From Buxus sempervirens (Eukaryota; Streptophyta; Magnoliopsida; Buxales; Buxaceae): a stretch of 64,000 nucleotides of DNA. Below the pieces are notes generated by a model. The model ran no database searches and was not told the DNA's origin. It saw nothing but the letters and a program-made list of their open reading frames with translations. Shown here piece after piece: positions 21,728-32,338 of this stretch. The number at the start of each line of letters is the position of its first letter. Position 1 is the stretch's first letter. The stretch covers positions 12,938,205 through 13,002,204 of the forward strand of contig OX387184.1 of NCBI GenBank assembly GCA_947561395.2, written 5' to 3'. A program made the translations under genes and the position numbers.

Positions 21728-22228
21728 TCTAAGTTTTGTTATATTTTTTGTAATCAAAGTGTAGGAACTTTACATTCTCTTTTTTTTTTCTTTTAAACTG
21801 CAAATGAAAGATAGATGAGTGGGTGCCAACCTAGTTGGGATGTGCTTATACTATAGTGATGCAGTATTATTTGTTCAAGTGATTATGTATTCTTTGCAAA
21901 GTTGTAATTGTACTTGTGATAATTAATGAATTTATATTTTTTTGATCAAAATCTATCCCAATATGTGTAAGACAATTTTGTGAATAATAAAAATATCTTT
22001 CAGAATTTTTTTGTGATTTTTTGGGGATTTTTCTTGAATTTTTTTTTTAAAAATGGTTTTTGGCCTGCCGGGCCAGGCTCGGCATGCCTGTTGGAGCATG
22101 TCGTGCCGGGCCGCGCGTGGCCTGTTGCCTACCTGGCACGCCCCAGTCGTGCCTAGGCCGTGCTGGGTTGGCACGATAAGCACTCCTATTGCTGGGTAAG
22201 GTTCAAGATGTGAATTAACGGAACAAAT

Positions 22229-22302
22229 TCATCTGCATCCAATTTATCGTACACCAACCTTACATCATCTGCATCCAATTTATCATGCACCAACCTTTTG
22301 TG
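22229..22302 (+). repeat. 36-bp tandem duplication
   Basis: The segment TCATCTGCATCCAATTTATC plus about 16 further bases occurs twice in direct succession with a few differences. It sits just outside the hAT right end. It is a small local duplication. Confidence 0.7.
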
Positions 22303-22425
22303 ATAGGTCCATTGCACTTAAAAAAATCACTTTTCACTATGAAATAATTGAATGCACCAATCACAATGAAGGGGTGCATGGGTGTATGGGAAATTAGGTG
22401 TAGACGGTACATGCTCGAATTAACA

Positions 22426-22727
22426 TTGTGTGTTCGGCATTACTTTTTGGTTTTGATTTTTGTTTTTTGAAATAATAAGCATGTTTAGACAGTGAATGTT
22501 TTTGTTTCTCCTAAGAAGCAAAATTTTATTATTTCTCAATTTTTCCTAAGCAACTAGAAAAATTAATAAGCAATAAAATCTAGGAAAATGGAGAAATAAT
22601 AAAATTTTTTGCTTCTCAAGAAAAGCAATTATATTGCTTTTTACTTCATGATGAGAAGCAAAAGCATTCATTGTCTAAACATGCTTATTGCTTTAAACAA
22701 AAACAAAAAAGTAATGTCAAACGCAAC
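22426..22727. mobile_element. Foldback MITE of about 300 bp
   Basis: The left side (TTCGGCATTACTTTTTGG, then AATAAGCATGTTTAGACA and GAATGTTTTTG) pairs with the right side (AAGCATTCATTGTCTAAACATGCTTATT, then AAAAAGTAATGTCAAACGC) over most of its length. The whole element can fold back on itself. There is no coding capacity and the target duplication is unclear. Confidence 0.7.
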
Positions 22728-23429
22728 TTACATCTTCCTTGGTTTCTCCTTTTGAAAGATTTCATCAAATGACCCAAACTTTACAAGTGACCAGTTCATA
22801 TATTTATAGATATTTATTGTCACCGATGCAGAAGAGGACATAAACAAGGCAAAAACGAGAAAATCAGAAAATATTTGATGAGTTAAAAGAAACCTTGATA
22901 TTTAATTATTAGAAAGTTGCCTTTAAACAATGATGATGAGGAAGAAGAATCTCCTTTTCCAATCTTTAAAAGGTTTTCTAAATAATAAAAGCTAAGAGGT
23001 AAAAAATATATCCTCGTTTGTCGTCTTCGTTTCGTTACCAAAAAAAAAAAAAAGTTTGTCGTCTTCTTTCATTTTCCCTTACCATGTGGAAGTTGGTTTT
23101 TCATTTCATTGAGATCAAATTTTTTATTTTTTATTTTTTTGTAAAATCACTAACGACTTGTAATATTTAGGTGGCGTTTGGGATTGCTCATACTTATGGG
23201 TAAGTACTTATTAGATAAGTTGGCTTATTTAAGTACTTATCTATAATGATAAAAAAAGTGCTCATTTTAAAAAATTGGTGTTTGGTAAACATTTTTATTT
23301 AAGCACTTAATAAGATAGTAAGTACTTTTTAATTAAGAAAGGTGTTTGGTAAACATATGTATCAAAGCACATACATTTTTACTAATGGTAAACACTTATA
23401 AAATTATATTATATTTATGTATATGTATG

Positions 23430-23780
23430 GATAGGGATCGCAATGGGGCAGGTTATCCAGTTAACCCGCTCCACCCCTAATGGTTAGGGTTTGGAATTGC
23501 CCTTTTTGGGTTAGGGGCAATTTCAGGTTTAGTCCAACTGATCCGACTCTGTCCCAAATCTGACCTTATTGTATTAAAATATCTTTTTTATATTTTTAAA
23601 TAATATTTTGATATACATCATTTATAAAAATATATATTTAATAAATAAATGTATTATTAATTGATATATTATATTAAAAAAAACTTTTTTCATGTTTTAT
23701 ACAACCATGTCAACCCTAACCAATCCCATTACCGACCAGATAGGGGCGGGTTAGGGTTCGGGGTTCACCATATTATGAGG
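23430..23780. repeat. Partial hAT-like element, TAATGGTTAGGG family
   Basis: It begins TAGGGATCGCAATGGGG. It shares CCCCTAATGGTTAGGGTTTG and an ACCAGATAGG-type word with the element at 46,514-46,857. The right terminus is not evident, so it is probably truncated. Confidence 0.4.
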
Positions 23781-24330
23781 AATATAATAATAAGCCATTC
23801 CTATGCATGTAACCGCATTATGAGGAATACAATAATATAGTAATAATTTATTATTATTATAAGGAATATGTATGTATATATCATATATCTTATATTTATT
23901 ACTTTATAAGCCTTGAAACTAGCGATCATGACATGAACATATTACATTGGCAAAGCAAAATGCAAGCTTCAATTGTGTTTATGGAGTCTATGTATGTGAT
24001 AGATTAAAAAAAAAAGAAAGGCAAGCACGAAGCAACACGACAAAGAGATCCTGAAAGGAAGTTGGTTCGGGCATTTCGCCAGACATTTGTTGTGCATGGG
24101 TTTGGTTTGTTATCTTTCAACCAGCCAAATTGCCAGAAATTTGTCCTGAATGCCAATAAAAGGCAAAGTAACCAATCAATATATACCAAAATGAATTAAA
24201 TTAGGAACGATCGTTGCACACAATAGTCGAACAATATTCCTAGTTGGCATTCGGTCATTGCAGTAAGTGATTTGAGTATGCGAAGAACAGAGCATTTGGG
24301 AGGTTGTTATGTTCTTCATCTCTGTAATAG

Positions 24331-24336
24331 CCACGA

Positions 24337-24367
<31 letters not shown>
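24331..24367 (+). repeat. (TC)n microsatellite
   Basis: An uninterrupted TC dinucleotide run just upstream of the UGT-like ATG, in a position typical of plant CT-rich leaders. It probably belongs to the captured promoter and leader. Confidence 0.85.
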
Positions 24368-24371
<4 letters not shown>

Positions 24372-24389
24372 ATTGAATTCTGAACAACC

Positions 24390-24662
24390 ATGGCAAACAC
24401 AAACCCAAAGCCTCACGCCATCTTGATTGCTTACCCTCTTCAAGGCCATCTAATTCTGTAGGTCCATCTCGTCCTCAACCTTGCATCAAAGGGCTTCACC
24501 ATCACCTTCGTCAATACTCAATTGATCCATCACTAGACAACCAAAGCCCATCCTGGTAGTGGCGATGATCTCTTTGCAGAAGTCCGTAAATCCGTTCTCG
24601 ACGTCCATTACCACGCCATAAGCGACGGCCTTCCTCTAAACTTCAATCGGTCACTCAAACAC
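24390..24662 (+). pseudogene. UGT86A-like glycosyltransferase 5' fragment
   Basis: From ATG 24,390 the frame reads like the N-terminus of UDP-glycosyltransferase UGT86A: NPKPHAILIAYPLQGH, LNLASKGFTITFVNTQLIHH, DDLFAEVRKSVLDVHYHAISDGLPLNFNRSLKH. Functional members transfer sugar to small molecules in the cytosol. Two in-frame stops (24,459 TAG and 24,534 TAG) and loss of everything after about residue 90 (normal length near 480) make it a dead fragment. A CT-rich leader (24,331-24,367) shows that upstream DNA came with it, so it was copied as DNA, not from mRNA. Confidence 0.8.
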
Positions 24663-25784
24663 TATGACGATGAAGAGAAGACGACGATAGGAGAGAGTGC
24701 GATGGATATCGTCGGCCTTTATTCGGATCGTTGAACATGGCGATTGAAAATGGGAACAAATCTTCAATGGCTACAGGTGGTTGAGATGGGGACGAAGATA
24801 AAGAGCACAAGCTTGAATCTGTCGAGAAGCAGCAGCTTCTCGCACAAGTGGAAGGAGAAGCTCTTGAAAGGGGCTTCTCCTAATGGGTCTTGTTCCTCTA
24901 TTGCTTACGGGTAAGCAATTAACCATTTTACATTACCAAACATATTTTTAACTTAAAAAAACACTTAAATAAGTTATAAGTTGAAATAAGTGCTTAATTA
25001 GGCAATCCCAAACACAGCCTTAGGATATTAAATTGTCTGTAATTTAAGGTTGCATTGACCCATATCTTGAAGTGGGATGCTTCCATGTGGAGCATCCCAT
25101 TGTTAGTGTTTTTCCCCTTTTTTAAATGTGTTACGTGGGGCTCACTTTAAACAAAAACAATGACCATGAGATGCTTCACGTAGAAGCATGCAATGCAAGG
25201 AGACAATGTCATCCCCTTAGAGCCATTTGAGACGGTTCTGAGATTGTCTACTGCCTTTTATTACAGCAGTTGGTGCAATTTGATTGAGATAGAAGGCAAC
25301 ACATGATTTCATCACAATTGAGATAATGTATTTGTGACTCTTTGAAATCATCTATTGTTTTCTCCTACAATAATCCTTGTAGTTTGAGTGAGATGTTGAA
25401 ATGTTAAGATGTCATTACAAGTTCCTCGTTGTTGAAAATGTTCATTTTTTCTAATAAAAAAATTTCAATGCGAGAAACTCCACCAGCATCTCACTATAAC
25501 TGCAAAAATGACTATAGGATAAAACTACAAACAATGCCATTCCATTTTTGACATCATATTTAATTAGGACTTATGATTTGTACCTAAAGAGTTCGGATTC
25601 ACTGATTTAGATGTTAAATGCACTTATTTATGTGTAGGATATTCTTTTTCTTAAGAAGATATTAATAAAGATTTATAAGTAAATGGTTTAGTTACAGGCA
25701 ATTTTGGATGCACCATTTAACATATTAGATGTACTTAGGGATGATATCGTCTACTGCCCCTTATTGCTGTTATTCATGCAACGA

Positions 25785-25825
25785 CCGTGAGATGCTATCA
25801 TATGTAGCATCTCACGGTTGGGCTT
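25785..25825. repeat. Short perfect hairpin, GAGATGCT family
   Basis: CCGTGAGATGCTA is followed, after 7 bases, by its exact inverse TAGCATCTCACGG. Variants of the same word occur near 25,070-25,195, 45,990-46,085 and 55,165-55,190, so this is a small dispersed foldback family. Confidence 0.65.
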
Positions 25826-26183
25826 TTTCATCAAAAATTTGTTTTGTCTTTGTTTGAAAAGAGAAAAAAACACAACCATTAGATGTTACATATATCAATA
25901 TCTGAATGAAGCAACCTTAGCTGCAAACAAAGGCTGTAGACGATTTCATCCTACTTATTTTCTTTTTAAGAGAGTACTATAGACAATATTCATTACATAT
26001 TAGACATATTTATTTGTGGCTAGGGTGCAATATGATTTAGCTAAATCCTCTACCTCTTCACAATTTAACTAACGATTTCCAAAAGGAAAAGAGTTTTTTC
26101 GTTACAGTGGCAAAATCTGTTTTATATAAAGTCATTTTCTTATCTTTCATGGGGTTGTGAAATATTCCCGATCTGTGTGACAC

Positions 26184-28630
26184 ATGCTCCTGTTCTCCTT
26201 CAGACCCTCTTGTAAAGCTACGTTGCCATCACCGTTTTCTCAACTTCTCCTCCGTCTACCAACTGTCGTTTCGATTGATCGTTGCTCTTCGCGCCATGTC
26301 ATTGGACAACTGCAACCCATCCGCCTCGTATCTACCCAAAAGATATACGCTTGTAATGTGGAGATTGGGGCGCTTGCACGCGCAGGCAGGATCGGCGCAG
26401 CTCGCCGACTATTCGATGAAATGTCTGTCAGAGATGTTGTTTCCTGGAACGCTATCATCACTGGTTACTGGCAGAATGGGTTTCTTGATGAGTCAAAGAC
26501 TCTGTTCGAGTTGATGCCATTGAGAAACGTCGTTTCCTGGAATTCGATGATTGCGGGTTGTGTAGAGAACGAGAGGATCGATGAGGCTTGCCATTATTTT
26601 CGGAGGATGCCCCAGAGAAATACTGCATCTTGGAACGCCATGATTTCTGGTTTTGTTAGGTATGACAAGATAGAGGAAGCATACAGGCTCTTTCAAGAGA
26701 TGCCGAAGAGGAATGTTATCTCTTATACCGCTATGATTGATGGTTATGCTCAGAAAGGAGAGGTTGAGCGGGCCAGGGCTCTCTTTGATCACATGCCGAC
26801 AAAGAATTCTGTTTCGTGGACGGTGATGATATCTGGGTATGTGGAGAATGGTAAATTTTCCGAAGCCGAGGCACTTTTTAATCAGATGCCTGAGAAGAAC
26901 ATTGTTGCAATTACCGTGAGGATCATGGGTTACTTTAAAGAGGGGAAGATGGAGGACGCAAGAAGACTATTTGAAGAAATTCAGTACAGAGATGTTGTCT
27001 CTTGGAATGCCATGATAACAGGTATGCATAATGACGCCCAGCTAATGTCCTAATCATGTCTGAAGTGAGGACTTGTATGATAGTGGCTCAAGAGAACACA
27101 GTTTCTGAGTTCATAGTTTGAACTGATAGGCATATCCTAGTACATGAAAGAATGTATCTGATAGGATGACCTGAATATTTATTTCCATTTTTTTTTCTCT
27201 CTGAATTATTCTTTTGTGCAATTTTCTACCAAAACTAGCTTTGATAGATCTAGTTAAAATGTCAATCTATTTGGGTTTATGTGGTTTTGGATATCACCTA
27301 TATATGGCCCATTGTAGCACATATAGTCATGTTCTACAACCCCAGCCTTGGGTTGATTGTCCTTGGTTCCAACCAAGTCTTTAATTTTTGCCCCTGGTTT
27401 ATCAGATATATTCTGATTGATGGTATAAGGCATTCTTGCTCTTGTTGGTATTATTAATTGCTATCATAATTAAAAAACCTTTTCTGAAAGGATTCTGATT
27501 TTGAAATTCTAGAAAAAGCTGAGATTTGCTACTTTCAGAAAGAGGTGAATGAAGATAGGGCTGCATGAAGCACACTAAGCACCCAACATCATCTATGATG
27601 CTGGCTTGCTCATGTCTGCTTAGTTTACTGATAATTTGGATAGCTTAATATGTGATAAATACATGCCCTTGTATATTTTACAGGTTATGCACAAAATGGG
27701 ATTGGAGAAGAAGCCCTGAAATTACATTCCCAGATGCTCAAAATGGGTATGCGACCAGATCAAGCAACACTTATTTCAGTGCTTAGTGCATGTTCTAGTC
27801 GTGCATCACTGAAAGAAGGAAAACAAATTCATTTACTTATTGTTAAAAATGGGTTCGAATCGAATGTTTCCATATGTAATACTTTGGTAACCATGTACAG
27901 CAAGTGTGGTAGCATCCATGATTCTGAGGTGGCTTTTGGACAGATTTGCAGTCCAGACCTTGTATCATGGAACACGATTATAGCTGGATTTGCACAGTAT
28001 GGTCACTATGAGAAAGTTGTAGCTATATTTAATGAGATGGGGTTGAATGGCTTTAAACCAGATGGGATAACCTTCCTCAGTGTGTTATCTGCTTGTGGTC
28101 ATGCAGGAAAGGTTGATGAGAGCATGAATTGGTTCAGTTTAATGGTCAGCAATTATGGAGTTGCTCGTAGGACCGAGCACTATGCCTGCTTGGTTGATAT
28201 CTTGAGTCGAGCAGGTCAGTTGAGAAAGGCATATAAGATCATCCAAGAGATGCCATTTGAAGCAGATGCTGGGGTCTGGGGCGCTCTTCTTGCTGCCTGC
28301 CGGGTTCATTTAAATGTAGAACTTGGGGAACTAGCAGCTAAGAAAATTGTTGAATTGCAACCTCAGAATTCCGGGGCCTATGTTGTATTATCAAATATAT
28401 ATGCAGCTATTGGCATGTGGAGGGAAATTCCAAGAGTGAGGGGTTTGATGAAAGAGCAAGGAGTCAAGAAGCAGCCAGGGTACAGTTGGATGGAGATTGG
28501 GAATAAAATACAATTGTTCTTGGGTGGGGATGTGTCTCATCCGGAGATTGACAAAATTCATATGGTTCTCGAGAGGATCAGCTTGGAGATGAAGATTGTT
28601 GATGATCTTGTAGAGATTGTATCTGTATAG
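26184..28630 (+). CDS. PLS-class pentatricopeptide repeat protein with E domain (2 exons)
   Basis: Predicted organellar RNA-binding protein, probably in RNA editing or processing. Exons 26,184-27,021 and 27,684-28,630 join across a GTATGC...TTTACAG intron at MITG/YAQNG, giving 594 residues. The first about 50 residues are rich in Arg, Ser and Leu and poor in acids, suggesting mitochondrial or plastid import. Successive motifs follow, such as DVVSWNAIITGYWQNG, NVVSWNSMIAGCVENE and NVISYTAMIDGYAQKG, then a KPDGITFLSVLSACGHAG segment. The C-terminus carries the E region (GVWGALLAACRVHLN, YVVLSNIYAAIGMW, KQPGYSWMEIGN) but no DYW deaminase domain, so any editing role would need a partner. The start is the first ATG in frame. 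The RNA target is unknown. Confidence 0.93.
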
Positions 28631-30220
28631 AGCTGGTTTATACTATCAGGCATCTCAAATATTAGCCTGCTAACATTTACCCCCTTTTTCATGCGTGCTT
28701 ACTTATTTACAGGACTAGGGACCCCCCCAATTTGAAGTACAAAATGAAGAGAGATGCATCTGGGACAGTTGAAGGAAGATAAAAAAACGTATCAACCCCT
28801 CGGCGTTATTGTTACGCCGATGTATAACAGTCTGCAACTTTTCTACAGCTGTAAATTGTAAGGGCTTCCCCCAAGGAAAGCATTTCCTCTAGATCATTGA
28901 GCCCATTCTTGCTGGGTACAGGGAAAGAAAGCAAAGCAGAGGGACCAGGTGTGGATTGTGAGAAACGAAGTCCATAATTAGCAAATGAATTTGTTGGACG
29001 AGGCCAGAGTTACAGGCCCTGGCCAAGAACTGCAAAATCAGACTCAGAGATGCCCCTCATTTACTAGGTGAGGGTCCTGAGGGGAGCTGAAAATAATGAA
29101 ACAACTATATATTATCTGAAATAGAAGGGAGTCTCACTACTAACCATTGACATGCTCATGTTGGCGAATTCGAACGGCTTAAAACTCAGAAATGACCAGT
29201 GAACAAGCAAACATAAAATTAGAGCTTTAATGGTGCTAGTCGACTCCCCCTTTCAAGTGGGCACCATTCGTTTGGCAGGTGGCCATTTGCTTTGGACTGT
29301 ATGTTCTGGGATTTATATATGACATACGACAGTACTAGTCAAACTTAATGTACTCGAACAATCAGCGTTTGTGGAACTCGCTTGGAAAACAACTCCGTGT
29401 TGCAGTAGTCAATTATTTGATAAATTTTAGTGGACACCCATGTACGTGTGTCGATATGTCCGAGTGGTTAAGGAGACAGACTCGAAATCTGTTGGGCTTT
29501 GCCTGCGCAGGTTCGAATCCTGCTGTCGACGTCTTTTTTTTTAGTTTTCCCTGAATACTGAAGTGATCTTTCGACCCTTTTTACTCGATGTGTATTGTGT
29601 ATATAAACCCGACTTCTAATTAATCCGGAAAGGGACTGAGATCAAGGTCGTAACGAGGTCCATCGTGGTTCCAGAAACAAATCATTTCCTACCCAAAAAA
29701 AAAAAAAAAAGGCCAGAAATAAAGATTCTATCTTCGTTACTAATGATACAGAAAGAGCAAATTTCTAGTCTTGCATGTATATATGGATCTTGTAGTAACG
29801 CAAGGCAAAGTTCAAAATTGGTGGAATTATAGTGGATGATCGTCAAGTAATTCCCCATCTCAAATCTCTACCAGCAATCTTTGTGCTGAGAGGCCATTAT
29901 GGTTTTAGTTTCCATATTTACGTCTGAGTTTCCATCCCTGCTGAAAGAACTGGTCAGGATAACAAAACCAGAAACTTGTATTTTGAAGGAGAAACTTTAA
30001 CTGCAGAAATTGTACTTAACAGTACCCATGAGGTCAAAAGGGCAAAAGAATTAACTAGTATGCTATTATTAATTAAAACCTTCCTAAAGGGGTCTTATGT
30101 ATGATCTTACATCACTAAATAAGATCATCATTTACAAGCTGTGATATAATTTTTTTTTGAAGAAACTGCAACTATATCACCTCTATAATGAACATTAGGT
30201 ATCTGAGAAGATTTGTCTTC
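28631..30220. other. Spacer between PPR and WEB genes, containing one tRNA
   Basis: It holds the likely 3' UTR of the PPR gene (to about 28,870), tRNA-Ser at 29,450-29,531 and the probable 3' UTR of the minus-strand WEB gene near 30,180-30,220. Nothing else is recognisable. Confidence 0.55.
29450..29531 (+). tRNA. tRNA-Ser (anticodon CGA)
   Basis: This 82-nt sequence folds as a class II tRNA. The acceptor arm 29,450-29,456 pairs with 29,524-29,530 (one G-T pair). The D-arm and A-box match TGTCCGAGTGGTTAAGGAG, the anticodon stem ACAGA/TCTGT holds loop CTCGAAA with CGA at 29,483-29,485, the variable arm is long, and the B-box/T-arm is GGTTCGAATCC. A run of nine T starts at 29,534, a normal Pol III terminator. 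It reads UCG serine codons. No intron. CCA is not encoded, as usual in eukaryotes. Confidence 0.96.
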
Positions 30221-32338
30221 TTAGTTATTATAAACAGGCACTTGGTCAAATGATGGCTCCCTCCTGTGACAACTTCTTCTTAAAATATCACTGAATTTCC
30301 GCAGCAGTGCTTTCTTCTTTCTCTGTGAATTCCTCTCATTCTCCATATCAGCTTGGGTACCACCCAGATGATCCAAATCATCGGAGTTTGTTGTTTCCCC
30401 ATCATCGGTGAACAAGGAAGAAGACGCTGTGCGATGATGGGACCCTGTATTTGGATGGTCTACAAGATCAAATATTGAGCCCTTGAGAGTCTCAGCCTTT
30501 TCATGGTCCTTATCTGCTTCCTTATCCTTGTATCCATTTCTTACCTTCATCTCCTTCACATTTAGACTGGGAAGATTGGAGAATTCCCTATCATCTTTAT
30601 GCCCCTGAAAAGTTGAATTATGATTCTCAAATGCTCTCCCCAGCTCCCTATCCTCTGCTTTTGAATCCTCTGTTGATGTTAAGGGAAGCAACCTCTTTAA
30701 CTCCTTGATGTTCTCAAGTGCTGAAGCTTCACTGATTCTAAGGCGCTCATTATCTTGGACAAGGATCTCTAAAGCATTATCCTTTTCAGATAGGCTATCC
30801 TTGAGTTGGTAATTCTCAGCCCTAGCAATCCCTGCAGCTTCTTTTGCCATGTTAGCTTCATTGAGTGCTTGTTTGAGTATATCACGCAACTTGTGATTTT
30901 CTTCCCTCGATGCAGCTTTCGTGTCCTCGGCCACTCTGAGTGCCTCCATCAATCTATCATTCTCTTGTTGTATGAAAGCAATATCCTCCTCGGCTATTTT
31001 TATACAGTTAATAAATCCAACTTCCTTTCCATTCCATGTCAAGGTTGATTCCTCAGATTCCAATCTCAATCTTTCACCCACAACTGTAATCCGGTCAATT
31101 TCCTCCTTCAATCTATCATTGTCTTGTTGGAAGTGTTCTGCCTCCCTCTTAGAATTCTCTAGCTCAGACTGGCTAGAGATGAGCTCCTCCTTCAGCTGTT
31201 GGGCCTCTGCCGCAACTTCTTTCAGGGCTAATGCTAGGTCATCCATGGCCTCCTTACTCTTTTCTTCTGCCCCCACAGCTAACTTTAATTCATTTTTAAG
31301 CAAGCTGATCTCCTCAGCTAAACTGCAGGCCTTTGATGAATCAAATTCCTCTCCCTCTCGGCCACGGGTAAGGCACTTCTTCACTAACTGAAGCTCAGAC
31401 TGGAGAATCGCGAAGGCTCCTTTCGAGGAGTACTTATCGAGCTTTTCCTTCTCAATGCAAGGATGAGACAAATTAAGATCACCATTACTTTGTACAACCA
31501 AACCCTCCGAACTTTCAACCTTCTGATTCAAAGAAGCAATTTCTAGCTTGGACTCTTCCAGCAAAATCTTTGTTTGCTCAAGCTGTTTTGTTTGGGAGAC
31601 TAGTGAATCAAACACTTTGGTTTCTGATTCTTTTGCTTTCACCAATTCATCCTCTAGTTTCTGAACGATCATCCTACTTTCAGATAATAAATCCATTGAA
31701 CGGGTTTCAGACATTTTCGCAACACTGAGCTCGTGTTTCATATTATCTATTAATGCATCTTTTTCTCTCAATTTGACCTCAATCAGTTTTCCCTCTTCTA
31801 GTTCTAGTTTTAGAGACTCAACAGTCTTTAAACTGAACTCTAAATCTCTATTCGAATTAGCCATTGCTTCATGCATTGAATTTAACTCTGCAGACAGGTC
31901 TGCCACTTTCCTGGCATTGACCTCGGCAACATTTCGAGCTTTCTCTGTCTCTTTGAGAGCTGCATCCTTTTCTTTCAAGGCCAAAGCAAGTTTTTGACTT
32001 ACCAGGTTAAGCTCTTCGGAACAGGATGAGAGAGCCTCCATTGCTGATTCATGTTGTTTGTGAACAGCCTCAAGCTCCATCTGCAACGCCTTGTCCCTCT
32101 TCTTGGCCGACTCAATGCTCCTCTCCAATTCATTGACCCTTGATTTCTCGATCTCTGAACTCCCCCGTGCACTTTTCTGAGCCGATAAGGTGTCAGTTAG
32201 CCTCATGTTGGCTTCCTGAGCGACTCTCTTCATCTCTCCAAGCTCATCGAGCGCCCGATCCCTTTCCTCCTCTGCTGCTGCCAATCTTTCCTTTGTCTCC
32301 TTCAGGACCTCCTGAGACTGACCCATATGTTGCTGCAT
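30221..32338 (-). CDS. WEB-family long coiled-coil protein
   Basis: A 705-residue, single-exon coding region. Nearly all of residues 1-570 is heptad-rich coiled coil (for example LKETKERLAAAEEERDRALDEL and EIEKSRVNELERSIESAKKR). This resembles plant WEB-family proteins, of which WEB1 supports light-induced chloroplast movement. The tail is hydrophilic and acidic, then ends in a basic patch (RKKKALLRKFSDILRR) also seen in that family. The start ATG at 32,338 directly follows a likely 3' splice site (TCAGAG/ATG). A 5' exon ending near 32,862 (donor GTATGAG on the minus strand) is probable, so a few more residues, or just leader, may lie upstream. Known members are often longer at the N-terminus. 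No enzymatic domain. Confidence 0.82.
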   Translation of the reverse strand: MQQHMGQSQEVLKETKERLAAAEEERDRALDELGEMKRVAQEANMRLTDTLSAQKSARGSSEIEKSRVNELERSIESAKKRDKALQMELEAVHKQHESAMEALSSCSEELNLVSQKLALALKEKDAALKETEKARNVAEVNARKVADLSAELNSMHEAMANSNRDLEFSLKTVESLKLELEEGKLIEVKLREKDALIDNMKHELSVAKMSETRSMDLLSESRMIVQKLEDELVKAKESETKVFDSLVSQTKQLEQTKILLEESKLEIASLNQKVESSEGLVVQSNGDLNLSHPCIEKEKLDKYSSKGAFAILQSELQLVKKCLTRGREGEEFDSSKACSLAEEISLLKNELKLAVGAEEKSKEAMDDLALALKEVAAEAQQLKEELISSQSELENSKREAEHFQQDNDRLKEEIDRITVVGERLRLESEESTLTWNGKEVGFINCIKIAEEDIAFIQQENDRLMEALRVAEDTKAASREENHKLRDILKQALNEANMAKEAAGIARAENYQLKDSLSEKDNALEILVQDNERLRISEASALENIKELKRLLPLTSTEDSKAEDRELGRAFENHNSTFQGHKDDREFSNLPSLNVKEMKVRNGYKDKEADKDHEKAETLKGSIFDLVDHPNTGSHHRTASSSLFTDDGETTNSDDLDHLGGTQADMENERNSQRKKKALLRKFSDILRRSCHRREPSFDQVPVYNN

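Larger units (their letters stand above)
18855..22188 (+). mobile_element. Complete hAT transposon with TIRs and 8-bp TSD, transposase decayed
   Basis: The ends TAGGGGTGCTTAT (18,855-18,867) and ATAAGCACTCCTA (22,176-22,188) are inverted copies with one mismatch. The flanking 8-mers TTGTTGGG (18,847-18,854) and TTGCTGGG (22,189-22,196) match at 7 of 8. The 3,334-bp length suits an Ac/Tam3-type element. Subterminal regions are unusually GC-rich, with repeated GGCACG/CGTGCC words that may be transposase-binding sites. A BED-finger hAT transposase lies inside (19,694-21,727). It is no longer functional as read. Confidence 0.92.
23168..25022. mobile_element. Inverted-repeat element carrying gene fragments (Pack-MULE-like)
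   Basis: The left terminus AGGTGGCGTTTGGGATTGCT and the right terminus, inverted as AAGGCTGTGTTTGGGATTGCC, are related. Both are followed by diverged copies of a TAAGTACTTATTTAAG-type sequence, so TIRs run about 80-100 bp. The 9-mers outside agree only partly, so Mutator origin is inferred. Inside lie a partial GGGGCAGGTTA/TTAGGG repeat (23,430-23,780), a (TC)n tract and the start of a UGT86A-like gene. It looks like a transposon that picked up host DNA. Confidence 0.55.
22197..26183. other. Transposon-rich intergenic block upstream of the PPR gene
   Basis: It contains a 36-bp tandem pair (22,229-22,302), a foldback MITE (about 22,426-22,727), a 1.85-kb inverted-repeat element with captured gene sequence (23,168-25,022) and two members of a GAGCATCTCACGG repeat family (about 25,030-25,210 and 25,785-25,910). 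The rest is AT-rich with no gene seen. Confidence 0.6.

Noticed and set aside
29348-29554. 68-codon frame across the tRNA
   Set aside because: It is the tRNA-Ser sequence read as protein (DMSEWLRRQTRNL), a known annotation artefact.
30806-31997. Plus-strand frames rich in Ser and Phe opposite the WEB gene
   Set aside because: Antisense shadows of a coiled-coil gene: Glu and Lys codons read as Phe, Ser and Leu in reverse.
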